NCBI GenBank assembly: GCA_019358945.1
Contig: JAHHIE010000052.1
Span: 1-47,393 of the forward strand
Direction: 5' to 3'
Origin: Stenomitos rutilans HA7619-LM2
GTDB taxonomy: Bacteria; Cyanobacteriota; Cyanobacteriia; Leptolyngbyales; Leptolyngbyaceae
DNA: 47,393 nucleotides
Shown here piece by piece: positions 7,674-15,921 of the stretch. Positions within the stretch are counted from its first letter, which is position 1; each line of letters begins with the position of its first letter. The notes beneath the pieces are model-generated. The model was given only the letters and a program-made list of their open reading frames with translations, searched no databases and was not told the origin of the DNA. The position numbers were made by a program, and so were the translations under genes.

Positions 7674-8075
7674 ATGAACATTTTTGCTTTACGACTTTAT
7701 CCCAATCAGGATTTGAAGCAAGCGCTAACAGAATTTGTTGTGGCGAAGCAAATTCAGGCGGGGTTTATTTTGTCGGCGATCGGGAGCTTGCAAAAAGCCA
7801 CCATTCGCTTTGCCAACCAGCCAACGAGTGACATATTCGACGAGAAGTTTGAAATCATCGCGTTGAATGGAACGCTCTCGGTGCATGGGAGTCATTTGCA
7901 TGTAGCGATCGCCGATCAGACAGGTCGTATGACAGGTGGACATCTCACTGAGGGCTGCATCATTTACACCACTGCCGAAATTGTCATTGGCGAAAATCCC
8001 AACCTTACTTTTGTACGCACGCCAGACCAACAAACTGGTTTTCTAGAGTTAGAAATTAGAGAACGTGCTGTATGA
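7674..8075 (+). CDS. PPC/DUF296-domain protein (plants and prokaryotes conserved)
   Basis: The protein has 133 aa and is one complete PPC domain. It begins FALRLYPNQDLKQAL, then ILSAIGSLQKATIRFAN, GTLSVHGSHLHVAIAD and TGGHLTEGCIIYTTAEIVI. The His-containing GSHLHV and GGHL segments are the conserved metal-site region of this trimeric fold. In plants the domain is attached to an AT-hook; here it stands alone, as is usual in bacteria, where its role is poorly defined. It lies 50 bases after vapC and is convergent with mnmH, with about 20 bases between the stops. Confidence 0.88.
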   Translation: MNIFALRLYPNQDLKQALTEFVVAKQIQAGFILSAIGSLQKATIRFANQPTSDIFDEKFEIIALNGTLSVHGSHLHVAIADQTGRMTGGHLTEGCIIYTTAEIVIGENPNLTFVRTPDQQTGFLELEIRERAV

Positions 8076-8081
8076 ATTCTG

Positions 8082-8116
8082 GTGAGCGGTCAGCTATCAG
8101 CGGTCAGCGGTCAGCA
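8082..8116. repeat. Heptad repeat (TCAGCGG/TCAGCTA units) at the mnmH 3' end
   Basis: About four 7-bp units of the TCAGCGG/TCAGCTA family lie between the convergent PPC and mnmH genes. The last codons and the stop of mnmH (MLTADR then stop) are read from these units. The same heptads recur near 26350, 26420, 32300 and 39490. Confidence 0.8.
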
Positions 8117-9197
8117 TTGGACTGAAATTTTGCGAAGGATACACACGTAAAGCATCTGGTAATCGTGTGCTTTGTTGATTGGCTAGCTGGCGCGATCGCT
8201 CCACTAAGGTTTTCGCAACCTCAATATCTGTTAATCCTGTTACATCGATCGAGTCAATGCCAACCTGTCGTCGTTTGAGATCGTAGCGATAGGCTTTGTC
8301 GTAATAGTCCAACACCAGATCCACAGCTGCAGCTAGATTACCCTGTTGGATACAATCGACTGCCTGCTGGGTACGATCGCCACCAAGCCGCTTCTTCAAA
8401 CGTACCGTCGCTTCTAGTAGCGCTTCAGGCTCAACCGCACCATAATCCTCCAGCAGCAGATGAATGCGTTCTTCCCGCGATCGCTCAACCTGCAACACAG
8501 GAGCCGCAACCATCTGTTGAAACAGATCATCTGGTACACGACACGAGCCAATCATACGGCTTTCGGCTTCAATCCAGATGGGACGATCGCGGCTTAGCTG
8601 GCTCCATTCTATTGCAATGAGGTTTTCAAACTGTTCCGTGCTGGGTTGCGGTGGCAAACCAAGATTGCCATAGCTGCTGCCCCGATGGTTCGCTAGATGC
8701 TCCAGATCCAAAATCTGTTCTCCCTGCGCCTTTAAAGCATTCAGGATGAGAGTTTTGCCTGTCCCTGTCATGCCGCCCAAAGTCACGATCGGCTTCGGTT
8801 CTGCCAGCACTGCATGCGCCCAGTGGCGAAACCCTTTGTAACCACGATCGAGCACCGTAACCTGAAAGCCTGCTGTTTCTAGTAACCATGCCATGCTGCC
8901 GCTACGCATCCCACCCCGCCAGCAATGCACCCGCACCACGCGATCGGGTGACAAGGTTTTGGCTTGCGTAACGAAAGATGTCAGCTTGGGACCGACGATC
9001 GACAGGCCCAGTTCCACCGCTTCATCTCGCCCTTGCTGTTTGTAGCAGGTGCCCACTTGCGCTCGTTCCTCATTGCTAAACAGGGGAAAGCTTATAGCGT
9101 CTCGGATGCGTCCATGCTCATGCTCAGCCGGACTTCGCACATCGAGAATCGCTCCGGGTGCGGCGAGGAAGTCGGCAATGGGTAAGGTTTGGGGCAT
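8097..9197 (-). CDS. mnmH: tRNA 2-selenouridine synthase
   Basis: This enzyme replaces sulfur of 2-thiouridine at the tRNA wobble position with selenium from selenophosphate (via geranylation), acting in the cytoplasm. It has an N-terminal rhodanese domain (LDVRSPAEHEHGRI, active-site loop HCWRGGMRSGS with Cys92) and then a P-loop domain (GGMTGTGKT, 141-149). I start at the Met at 9197 (MPQTLPIADFL), giving about 366 aa, the family's normal size. The open frame extends to 9317, but that part is translated from Pro/Ser-rich low-complexity intergenic DNA. The C-terminal residues come from a heptad repeat. selD, whose product supplies selenophosphate, is 144 bases upstream on the same strand. 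Confidence 0.92.
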   Translation of the reverse strand: MPQTLPIADFLAAPGAILDVRSPAEHEHGRIRDAISFPLFSNEERAQVGTCYKQQGRDEAVELGLSIVGPKLTSFVTQAKTLSPDRVVRVHCWRGGMRSGSMAWLLETAGFQVTVLDRGYKGFRHWAHAVLAEPKPIVTLGGMTGTGKTLILNALKAQGEQILDLEHLANHRGSSYGNLGLPPQPSTEQFENLIAIEWSQLSRDRPIWIEAESRMIGSCRVPDDLFQQMVAAPVLQVERSREERIHLLLEDYGAVEPEALLEATVRLKKRLGGDRTQQAVDCIQQGNLAAAVDLVLDYYDKAYRYDLKRRQVGIDSIDVTGLTDIEVAKTLVERSRQLANQQSTRLPDALRVYPSQNFSPMLTADR

Positions 9198-9340
9198 GAG
9201 AAGGAGGACGGAGGCGGAGGGAAAGGGGGAGCAGGGGGCGTGGGGGGAGCAGGGGAATGGGGAGGAGCTATGAGCTACGTTGCTTCTGACTCCTTTCTGA
9301 CTTCTGACTTTCAGCACCTACCAACTCAACAACCACTGCT

Positions 9341-11635
9341 CTAAGCGATCGTAATCGGTTTTGCCTGATCGCGCAGAGGCGTTGTGTGCCCGATGATAGC
9401 GCTATGTGTGTAGCCGAGTGCGCGAAGGGCCGTCAGACAGCGATCGCTCTCCTCAACAGGAACGGATGCAAGTAACCCACCTGATGTTTGAGGGTCGAAC
9501 AGAAGTGGGAAAAAAGGATGGGCGTTGACCGCAGAGGCGTTGGCGATCGCTTGCATCGCGTGCAAATTTTGAGGTTGCAGAGAGCTTGTAATCCCTCGCC
9601 CAAGGGTCTCTAAGGCACCTTCCAAGAGAGGTATAGCGGCTAGGTTCAGCGTTACGGCGACATTAGAGGCTTGTACCATTTCCGTGAGATGACCGACTAA
9701 ACCAAAGCCAGTGACATCCGTGCAGGCAGTGGCGCAATGCTCCAGCAGACAAGTTGCCGCCCGCTGGTTGGATTGCTGCATGGAGGCGATCGCGCCATCT
9801 AGCCAACGTCCTTTCGCTTTAAGCTGCATGTGAGCGGCAAAGAGCGTGCCTGTGCCGATCGCCTTCGTTAAGATCAACGCTTGTCCTGGCTTCATGCCAC
9901 ATTTGCGAAGCAGGCGATCGGGCTGTGCCAACCCATTACACGACAGCCCAAACGCCAGTTCTGCGCCTTCGGTTGTGTGTCCGCCAATCAGCACCGCCTG
10001 CGCCTGATTGAGCACCGACATCGCGCCCGAAAGAAGCTGATACAGGGTTTCTTCCACGTTTGCCGGCTGGGCATAGGGAATAGTGGCGATCGCCAGCACA
10101 CTCTGAGGTTGGGCACCCATCGCAAACAGATCGCTCAAGGCATGGTTCGCGCTAATCTGTCCAAACACAAACGGGTCATTCAATAGCGCTGGAAAGTAGT
10201 CGATCGTCTGCACCATGACCGATCCTGCCGGAACCTGTACTACAGCCGCGTCATCAGAAGCCTCCAAGCCAATGAGAATATCCGATCGTGTACGACTTCC
10301 GTTTTCCTTCTGCACCCGCTGCAACGCACGTGACAAAATACTGCTGCCAACCTTCGCCCCACACCCCGCACAGCGCATCGCCGGAGCATCCTGAACCAGA
10401 GTTCTGAACGACGTTGAGGCATCGACCGCAGTCTCTTGCTGATCGCTGACCGCTGGCCGCTGACTGCTTTCTTTCATCTGCGGCAACTCACTAAACCGCT
10501 GCATAAACGCCCGATCGATCCAGTCTTTCCAACGCCACAGCAACGGTGATTGCCAGCCAAACGAACCGCGAACCGCGATCGCTTCACCATCGCCGGTACC
10601 AATCAAGCTGAGGTATTGTGCTTGCGGTCGAAAGGTTTTCAAGGGCTTGTTCTGCACAGCGCGTCGTAGATTGTTGACCAGGGGCTTCCCCTGACGTACG
10701 GCAAATACACCTGCCTTTGGGCGCGGGTGATTGAGCATCGTTGCCGTGTCGCCTGCTGCAAAGACATTGGGATGAGAGAGCGATCGCAGCGTGTCATCCA
10801 CCAACACGAAGCCATCTTCATCCACAGCTAACCCGGCTTTTGCCAACCAATCAGGAGCCGCTGCCTGCGTCACCCAAAAGATGTAATCGCAAGCAACTGT
10901 CACCGACGCACCAATGACCTGATGCGGCTGAACAGATTGCACAGGCTCCTGTAAGTGGATCTGGATGCCACGCTGAGCCAGCAACTTGTGAAAACGATCG
11001 CGCACCCAACGGTTTTGGGTCGGTAACAACGTCGCCTCTTTCTGAAAAAGATGGACGGTCAGATTCGTGAGAGGCTGTTGCGCCGCCTTCAAAATTTGCT
11101 GAAGGCGATGTTGCATCGTCAGCGCCAGTTCTACACCACCCGCACCGCCACCCACAATGCCGATCGTCCTAGCTTTTTCAGGGGTTCGCGTCACGTCAAG
11201 CACCACCTGATCCCAACGCTCTAGAAATTGGCGGACGGGCTTCGCTGGAATAATGGCCTCTCGATCGCCCATCAAAGCAGGCAGCTTCGGCGTACTGCCA
11301 ATATTGATCGACAAGAGATCAAAGGCAACAGGCGGACGATTGGCACAGAGAACACGATTTTGGGCTAAATCTAAGCCGATCGCGCGATCAATATAAAACT
11401 GTGCGCCCGCGAACTGAGCCAGTCGACGCAAATCCATATGGCACTCTTCTCGACTGTAGAAGCCTGCGACGTGCCCCGGCAGCATTCCCGAATAGGCGGT
11501 ATCAGAGGCTTCCGTCAACAGCGTGATCCGGACTCCTGGCATCGGCTTCATACCAAACATCCGCAGCGCGATCGCATGCGAATGCCCACCACCCAGCAAC
11601 ACCACATCGTTGAAAATTGGCTGCGATTGCTTCAT
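9341..11635 (-). CDS. selD: FAD-dependent oxidoreductase fused to selenide, water dikinase (SelD)
   Basis: This is a two-domain protein of 764 aa. Residues 1-375 form an NDH-2-like FAD/NAD(P)-binding oxidoreductase (VVLLGGGHSHA near the N-terminus, GIVGGGAGGVELAL in the second Rossmann fold, NVFAAGDTATM). Residues about 415-764 form SelD, which makes selenophosphate from selenide and ATP. The catalytic cysteine is Cys425 in CAGCGAKVG with the partner Lys428; it is Cys, not selenocysteine. ASDDAAVVQVP, GGHTTEGAEL and DVTGFGLVGH follow. This fusion is known in cyanobacteria; the N-terminal part may supply or protect reduced selenium (inference). The linker at 389-400 is encoded by heptad-repeat-like DNA. 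mnmH lies downstream, so the two form a likely operon. Confidence 0.93.
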   Translation of the reverse strand: MKQSQPIFNDVVLLGGGHSHAIALRMFGMKPMPGVRITLLTEASDTAYSGMLPGHVAGFYSREECHMDLRRLAQFAGAQFYIDRAIGLDLAQNRVLCANRPPVAFDLLSINIGSTPKLPALMGDREAIIPAKPVRQFLERWDQVVLDVTRTPEKARTIGIVGGGAGGVELALTMQHRLQQILKAAQQPLTNLTVHLFQKEATLLPTQNRWVRDRFHKLLAQRGIQIHLQEPVQSVQPHQVIGASVTVACDYIFWVTQAAAPDWLAKAGLAVDEDGFVLVDDTLRSLSHPNVFAAGDTATMLNHPRPKAGVFAVRQGKPLVNNLRRAVQNKPLKTFRPQAQYLSLIGTGDGEAIAVRGSFGWQSPLLWRWKDWIDRAFMQRFSELPQMKESSQRPAVSDQQETAVDASTSFRTLVQDAPAMRCAGCGAKVGSSILSRALQRVQKENGSRTRSDILIGLEASDDAAVVQVPAGSVMVQTIDYFPALLNDPFVFGQISANHALSDLFAMGAQPQSVLAIATIPYAQPANVEETLYQLLSGAMSVLNQAQAVLIGGHTTEGAELAFGLSCNGLAQPDRLLRKCGMKPGQALILTKAIGTGTLFAAHMQLKAKGRWLDGAIASMQQSNQRAATCLLEHCATACTDVTGFGLVGHLTEMVQASNVAVTLNLAAIPLLEGALETLGRGITSSLQPQNLHAMQAIANASAVNAHPFFPLLFDPQTSGGLLASVPVEESDRCLTALRALGYTHSAIIGHTTPLRDQAKPITIA

Positions 11636-11639
11636 GCGT

Positions 11640-11814
11640 CAAAGAGGAGCGGAGGAGTTAGACCGATAGGGGAGCGGGGGAAGCGGAAGGGGCAGGGAAC
11701 GACGAGGGAAGCGAAGGGGGCAAAAGAGAGCCCTAAAGAAGGCAAGACTAGGCAAGATCTGTTTGCTCTCCCCTGCTCCCCTAGCTCCCCCTGCCTCCCC
11801 TGTCCCGCCTTCCT
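11640..11814. repeat. Purine/pyrimidine-skewed low-complexity spacer
   Basis: The first half is nearly all G and A on the plus strand and the second half is rich in CCCCTGC/CTCCCC units. This is decayed heptad-type repeat between selD and the upstream small gene. I see no gene here. A similar G-rich stretch occurs at about 9200-9270 upstream of mnmH. Confidence 0.6.
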
Positions 11815-12105
11815 CTAATCTACCCGCTCTAACTGCCAGAGAATCTGATTCCCTTCCCGCCGCACGCGAGACACAACCCAATTGCGCCAAACCCAATGAT
11901 CGCCGCGACTGGTGACAGCGCTGGCGTTCACATCCATGAGATCGGCTAACTCAGAGCTGGTAATCAAGTAGCCTTTACTGGAGATCTCATCGGCGAAATG
12001 TAGAGTGTCTACCAGATCACGCAGTTGCGCGACTCTAACTTCGCGCGGCAAGTTGTCGATCGCATCCGTTTGGGAGTGAGAAGAAACATCCATCTTGGAA
12101 TTCAC
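11815..12105 (-). CDS. Conserved cyanobacterial small protein with HTH-like segment (96 aa)
   Basis: The family is not named to my knowledge. After a polar N-terminus, LPREVRVAQLRDLVDTLHFADEI forms a probable helix. It is followed by a helix-turn-helix-like stretch, ITSSELADLMDVNASAVTSR, then WVWRNWVVSRVRREGNQILWQLER, which could be the wing of a winged helix. A DNA-binding role is inference from this layout. It lies upstream of selD on the same strand, separated by 180 bases of low-complexity DNA. The first Met fits, and Met5 is an alternative. Confidence 0.75.
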   Translation of the reverse strand: MNSKMDVSSHSQTDAIDNLPREVRVAQLRDLVDTLHFADEISSKGYLITSSELADLMDVNASAVTSRGDHWVWRNWVVSRVRREGNQILWQLERVD

Positions 12106-12331
12106 TACCTGTAGATACTGCTTTTATTCTGTTTCAAATAAAACTTTATGGTTAAAGCTGTAACGAGTGAAGAAACACACGCTTAAGCATTTAGACTTAG
12201 ACCCTTACCTTGAGATATTGCAACGAATTTAGAGGGTTTGTACAAAACCGTTAGGGTAAGATACAAGCCTTTACAAAAATTAACCAGTTTGCGCAAAGAT
12301 ACTTAACAAACTTGCATTTGTTCAGACTGCG

Positions 12332-12814
12332 TTATGGCAAGGAGAGCTGTTTTAAGTTAGGCATCTTACCGATCGAGAAAGCACGAGCGATCGCGTCACA
12401 CCGTTCGTTCCCTACGTTGCCAGTATGTCCGCGCACGTAACGCCACTGAACGTTGGGCGAGTTTAGCGCATCCATTTGTTGCCACAGGTCAGGATTCAGC
12501 ACAGCCTTACCTGTCGAAGTCTTCCAGCCTTTTTTCTTCCAACCGTGAATCCATTGGGTAATGCCGTTTTTGACGTACTCGCTATCGGTATACAGCTCGA
12601 TCGAGTCTGTATACCCCGTGTCTTTCAGAAACTGGAGTGCTGCGATCGCCGCCTGCATTTCCATCTGGTTATTGGTTGTATGTGCCTTGGCTCCACCCAT
12701 TTCGTGTACCGAGCCATCCGCAAAGTAGACAACCGTTCCCCATCCACCGGGACCAGGATTGCCTGAGCAAGCGCCATCGGTATAAATCGATTGGATTTTT
12801 AAGCGATCAACCAT
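12332..12814 (-). CDS. rnhA: Ribonuclease HI
   Basis: This cytoplasmic enzyme cleaves the RNA strand of RNA:DNA hybrids, removing primers and R-loops. The protein has 160 aa, normal for RNase HI. All catalytic residues are visible: Asp13 in IYTDGACSGNPGPGG, Glu52 in TNNQMEMQAAI, Asp77 in LYTDSEY and Asp140 in GNERCD, with His130 in VRGHTG. It appears monocistronic, with a 226-base gap to the small gene downstream that includes an AT-rich stretch. Confidence 0.96.
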   Translation of the reverse strand: MVDRLKIQSIYTDGACSGNPGPGGWGTVVYFADGSVHEMGGAKAHTTNNQMEMQAAIAALQFLKDTGYTDSIELYTDSEYVKNGITQWIHGWKKKGWKTSTGKAVLNPDLWQQMDALNSPNVQWRYVRGHTGNVGNERCDAIARAFSIGKMPNLKQLSLP

Positions 12815-12824
12815 CAGTCATCTG

Positions 12825-13194
12825 ACCAGAAACGGACTATTCAGGTTACCATACGGACGATCGCGTAAAGAATCGTCTCATTATTTTGGCTTGATAATCG
12901 CTGGCATGGAGTTATTTGGTTTCACATTGAAATCTTCTGAAAAGGGCATTGGATCATTGAACGCTAGGTTCAACACATCTTGCTTTTCAGGATGACCTCT
13001 GGCTTAGTCTGCATAGGTTTATTCACTCCATGTCTCGATCGTAGGGCAATCATTTTGTCACTAGTGGCAAGGGTGATAGAGCAAAAGTAGGTGCGGTTGC
13101 TTTTTGTGTGCAATCGACCGCATAACACTTGCTTGCTCAAGGATTGCCCCTGCTATCTGGAGATTGAGAGCAATTTAGTTATGGAAACGGCATC
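12825..13194. promoter_or_regulatory. Intergenic region between rnhA and crtW with an imperfect hairpin
   Basis: These 370 bases separate two divergent genes and hold no supported ORF. An imperfect inverted repeat lies at 13092-13122 (TGCGGTTGC against GCAATCGACCGCA), about 75 bases before crtW. It could be part of the crtW leader. I see no clear -10/-35 pair. Confidence 0.3.
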
Positions 13195-14004
13195 GTGCTG
13201 GATAGAGAAAGACGCATTCACGCAGAATCAGGCTTGACACAACTTGACCATCATTGGCATCTATCAGGACAAGCAACGTCACTTACGCTTACGGGAAGCC
13301 AGAAGTATCAGGGGTTGGCGATCGCTGGCGGCATCATCGGGCTATGGCTCATCAGCCTGGTGAGTTTGCTCACGTCAGGTCAATCGCTGCCGATCGTCTG
13401 GATGGCGCTGGCGATCTTAAGTCAAACGTTCCTCTACACAGGGCTGTTTATCACGGCGCATGATGCCATGCATGAATGTGTCATACCCCAACATCCAAGG
13501 GTAAATCACACGATCGGGTTTTTAGCGCTGCTGCTCTACGGCTTTTTACCGTATTACAAGTTACGCACCGCCCACTGGCAGCATCATCAATATCCAGCAA
13601 GCGATCGCGACCCTGACTATCACAATGGCAAGCATACGCACGGGTTGTTCTGGTACGTCCGCTTTATGGTTCGTTATTGGGGTTGGTGGCAGTGCATTGG
13701 CATCACGGCAGCGTATCATTTTATGCATCGAGTGCTGGCTGTTTCGGAGCTAAATCTAGTCGTGTTTTGGGCCATACCAGCGCTTTTGAGTTCCCTGCAA
13801 CTATTCTACTTCGGCACCTTCCTGGCGCATCGTGAACCCGCAACGGGGTATCAAAATGCAGCTCGTGCCAATAGCATCTACCGTCCAGTCCTTTGGTCAT
13901 TTTTAACCTGTTACCATTTTGGCTACCACAACGAACACCATGAGCATCCGCATGTGCCTTGGTGGGGGTTGCCTGCGATCGTGCAAATACAGTCCACGCA
14001 ATAA
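13195..14004 (+). CDS. crtW: Beta-carotene ketolase, CrtW type
   Basis: This membrane di-iron oxygenase adds 4-keto groups to beta-carotene, giving echinenone and canthaxanthin. The protein has 269 aa, close to cyanobacterial CrtW. The three His boxes are visible: HDAMHE (89-94), HWQHH (127-131) and HNEHHEHP (245-252), together with FLYTGLFITAHD and LLSSLQLFYFGTFL. Four or so hydrophobic segments surround them. Only GTG 13195 can start the frame after an in-frame stop at 13165; the ATG at 13181 is in another frame and ends early. Ketocarotenoids serve photoprotection, for example in orange carotenoid protein. Confidence 0.93.
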   Translation: MLDRERRIHAESGLTQLDHHWHLSGQATSLTLTGSQKYQGLAIAGGIIGLWLISLVSLLTSGQSLPIVWMALAILSQTFLYTGLFITAHDAMHECVIPQHPRVNHTIGFLALLLYGFLPYYKLRTAHWQHHQYPASDRDPDYHNGKHTHGLFWYVRFMVRYWGWWQCIGITAAYHFMHRVLAVSELNLVVFWAIPALLSSLQLFYFGTFLAHREPATGYQNAARANSIYRPVLWSFLTCYHFGYHNEHHEHPHVPWWGLPAIVQIQSTQ

Positions 14005-14061
14005 GCGTTCAGCGATCAGCCATTCTTCCTCCTCTGCTCCCTCTGCCTGCCCTGCCCCTTT

Positions 14062-14862
14062 ATGCAACAATCCATCACACGACAATTCAGGCGCGACTGG
14101 CTGGGAACCGTTGCGATCGCCCAGCGCATTTTGCTGGAACTGTGGCGACGCAAGGTGAGTCTGGTTTGTTGGACGGTGTTTCCAGCCTCGATTTTGATTG
14201 TGAATGGCTTAATTTTGACGGAGCGTGGACGCTTATCCACTGGAGTCGCCTTTGCTCAATCGGTGCCACCCTGCTTAGTGGGAACAGCGCTGTTTTTTAG
14301 CTGCCTGGGTGGTAGCATTGCGACGATCGTGGCAGAGCGTGAGCAGCGGACGCTAAAGCAACTCCTGATTTCGCCGCTGCGAGGGATGGCTTACTTCCTG
14401 GGTATCTTTCTGGCGTATGGGGCGATCGGGGTTGGTCAAACGCTGCTGGTGTATGCGATCGCGGCGTTCACTGGCTCTGAATTTAAGGGGTCACTTTCTC
14501 TAAGTGTGCTAATTATTGGGTTGAGCATGATGGCGTATGTGGGCACTGGGTTTTGCATTGGCGCAAAGTTGGCTCGCCGCACGGAGGATGTGAATGCCTT
14601 GATCGCCGCGCTGGGTGTGCCATTATTGCTGCTGAGTGGAGCGTTCATCCCCATCAATTTTTTCCCTGAAGCATTGCGAAACATTGCCCGCTACAACCCG
14701 ATTTATCACATGATCGAGGCACTGGCAGCCGCGTCTGTAGAGGGTTTCAAAATAACTGAAGTTGCGCCTCATCTCTGGTTTTTGGTCGGTTTTACGGGCT
14801 TGATGGTTCTGACTGGTTGGGTCGCGTACCGTCAGATGCTAAACAGTGAGAGGAGATCGTAG
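14062..14862 (+). CDS. ABC-2 type transporter permease
   Basis: This integral membrane protein of 266 aa has about six hydrophobic segments and the ABC-2 permease layout. After the first helix comes a polar loop, then GGSIATIVAEREQRTLKQL, the typical amphipathic coupling segment, and near the end LSGAFIPINFFPEALRNIA followed by YNPIYHMIEAL. It starts 58 bases after crtW, and the ATPase gene begins 6 bases after its stop, so the two form an exporter pair like DrrAB/YadGH. The substrate is unknown. Proximity to crtW may reflect co-transcription, but nothing in the sequence ties it to carotenoids. Confidence 0.88.
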   Translation: MQQSITRQFRRDWLGTVAIAQRILLELWRRKVSLVCWTVFPASILIVNGLILTERGRLSTGVAFAQSVPPCLVGTALFFSCLGGSIATIVAEREQRTLKQLLISPLRGMAYFLGIFLAYGAIGVGQTLLVYAIAAFTGSEFKGSLSLSVLIIGLSMMAYVGTGFCIGAKLARRTEDVNALIAALGVPLLLLSGAFIPINFFPEALRNIARYNPIYHMIEALAAASVEGFKITEVAPHLWFLVGFTGLMVLTGWVAYRQMLNSERRS

Positions 14863-14867
14863 GGTTC

Positions 14868-15809
14868 ATGCTGCACATTCAAAATCTTTACAAGTCCTAT
14901 GGCGATCGCACTGTTTTACGAGACCTGAACCTGAGCATCGCTCCCGGTGAAATCTACGGGCTGTTAGGGCCGAACGGCGCAGGCAAAACCACGACCATTC
15001 GCATTCTTTGCAGCTTACTAACTGCCGATCGTGGAAACGTGACGCTTTCAGGTCAACCCCTTTCAGACGCAACGAAACCGCTCATTGGTCTCGTGCCGCA
15101 AGAAAACTTGCAATATGCCAGCCTGACCTGCGCCGAAAATCTCGATTTTTTTGCACGGCTCTATGGTCGATCGCGCCAGCAGCGAAAGGAACAGGTGTCT
15201 GCATGCCTGGATGCCGTTGGCTTGCTGCCCCGTGCCAACAGTCCCGCCGAGACCTTGAGTGGGGGCATGAGACGTCGCCTTAGCTTAGCGATCGCACTGG
15301 TGCATCATCCCAAACTTCTGATTCTGGACGAGCCGACTACAGGGTTAGACATTGAAGCCCGCATTGACCTCTGGAGGTTGATCCGGCAGTTGCAAAGTCA
15401 GGGCATGACGATCCTCCTCACAACGCATTTGCTGGATGAAGCCGAGCGCTTGTGCGATCGCCTGGGCATTCTCAAGCAAGGATGCCTGCTGGCAGAAGGA
15501 AGTCTCGCAGAACTGCGTCAATGCATTACGGCACAAGAAATTGTTATCGTGCGCACGACTGCTGAAGCGGAGGCAATCGCCCGTGCAGAGACACTCGGCT
15601 TTCCCTACCGTCGCTACGGCGATGACCTTGCTTTTTGGCTCCCCCAAACTCTGGAAATGAAGGCCATTATTGATCGCTTTGATGGCATTCCGTTGGAGTC
15701 GATCGCCCGTCAACCTGTACGTCTGGAGCATATTTACGATGAAGTGCTGCGGGGAGCGGCAAATGAGCGATCGCGAGATGCACCGAAACCGCTTGAAGCG
15801 ATCAGTTAA
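14868..15809 (+). CDS. ABC-2 type transporter ATP-binding protein
   Basis: The protein has 313 aa and is the ATPase partner of the preceding permease. It has Walker A GPNGAGKTT, the Q-loop VPQENL, signature LSGGMRRRLSLAIAL, Walker B LLILDEPTTGLD and the H-loop TTHLLDEAERLC. After about residue 220 comes the extra C-terminal domain seen in DrrA-like exporters (IVRTTAEAEAIARAETLG and on). The tail (DEVLRGAANERSRDAPK) is polar. A stem-loop directly follows the stop, so this probably ends the transcript. Confidence 0.92.
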   Translation: MLHIQNLYKSYGDRTVLRDLNLSIAPGEIYGLLGPNGAGKTTTIRILCSLLTADRGNVTLSGQPLSDATKPLIGLVPQENLQYASLTCAENLDFFARLYGRSRQQRKEQVSACLDAVGLLPRANSPAETLSGGMRRRLSLAIALVHHPKLLILDEPTTGLDIEARIDLWRLIRQLQSQGMTILLTTHLLDEAERLCDRLGILKQGCLLAEGSLAELRQCITAQEIVIVRTTAEAEAIARAETLGFPYRRYGDDLAFWLPQTLEMKAIIDRFDGIPLESIARQPVRLEHIYDEVLRGAANERSRDAPKPLEAIS

Positions 15810-15812
15810 TTT

Positions 15813-15847
15813 AGACCTCCGAGTTCTTACAGAAAACTCGGAGGTCT
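15813..15847 (+). terminator. Strong stem-loop after the ABC exporter genes
   Basis: A 13-bp perfect stem (AGACCTCCGAGTT against AACTCGGAGGTCT) with a 9-base loop lies just after the ATPase stop codon. It is followed by only a weak T-rich stretch (GGTTTGAG), so it may act as terminator or mRNA 3' barrier. Confidence 0.6.
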
Positions 15848-15921
15848 GGTTTGAGAGAAATAGTTCATACGTTCGCATCATCTGTCGCTTACGCTAGAGA
15901 GCAGGGATTTGCTGTAGATCG

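Noticed and set aside
9198-9317. N-terminal extension of MnmH from 9317
   Set aside because: The extra 40 residues come from G-rich low-complexity intergenic DNA, and the family starts at the rhodanese domain (Met at 9197).
10361-10363. Selenocysteine at the SelD active site
   Set aside because: The codon for residue 425 reads TGT (Cys), not TGA, so no recoding is needed.
15345-15881. 178-codon minus-strand frame opposite the ABC ATPase
   Set aside because: A shadow of the clearly coding ATPase gene. It also runs through the terminator stem.
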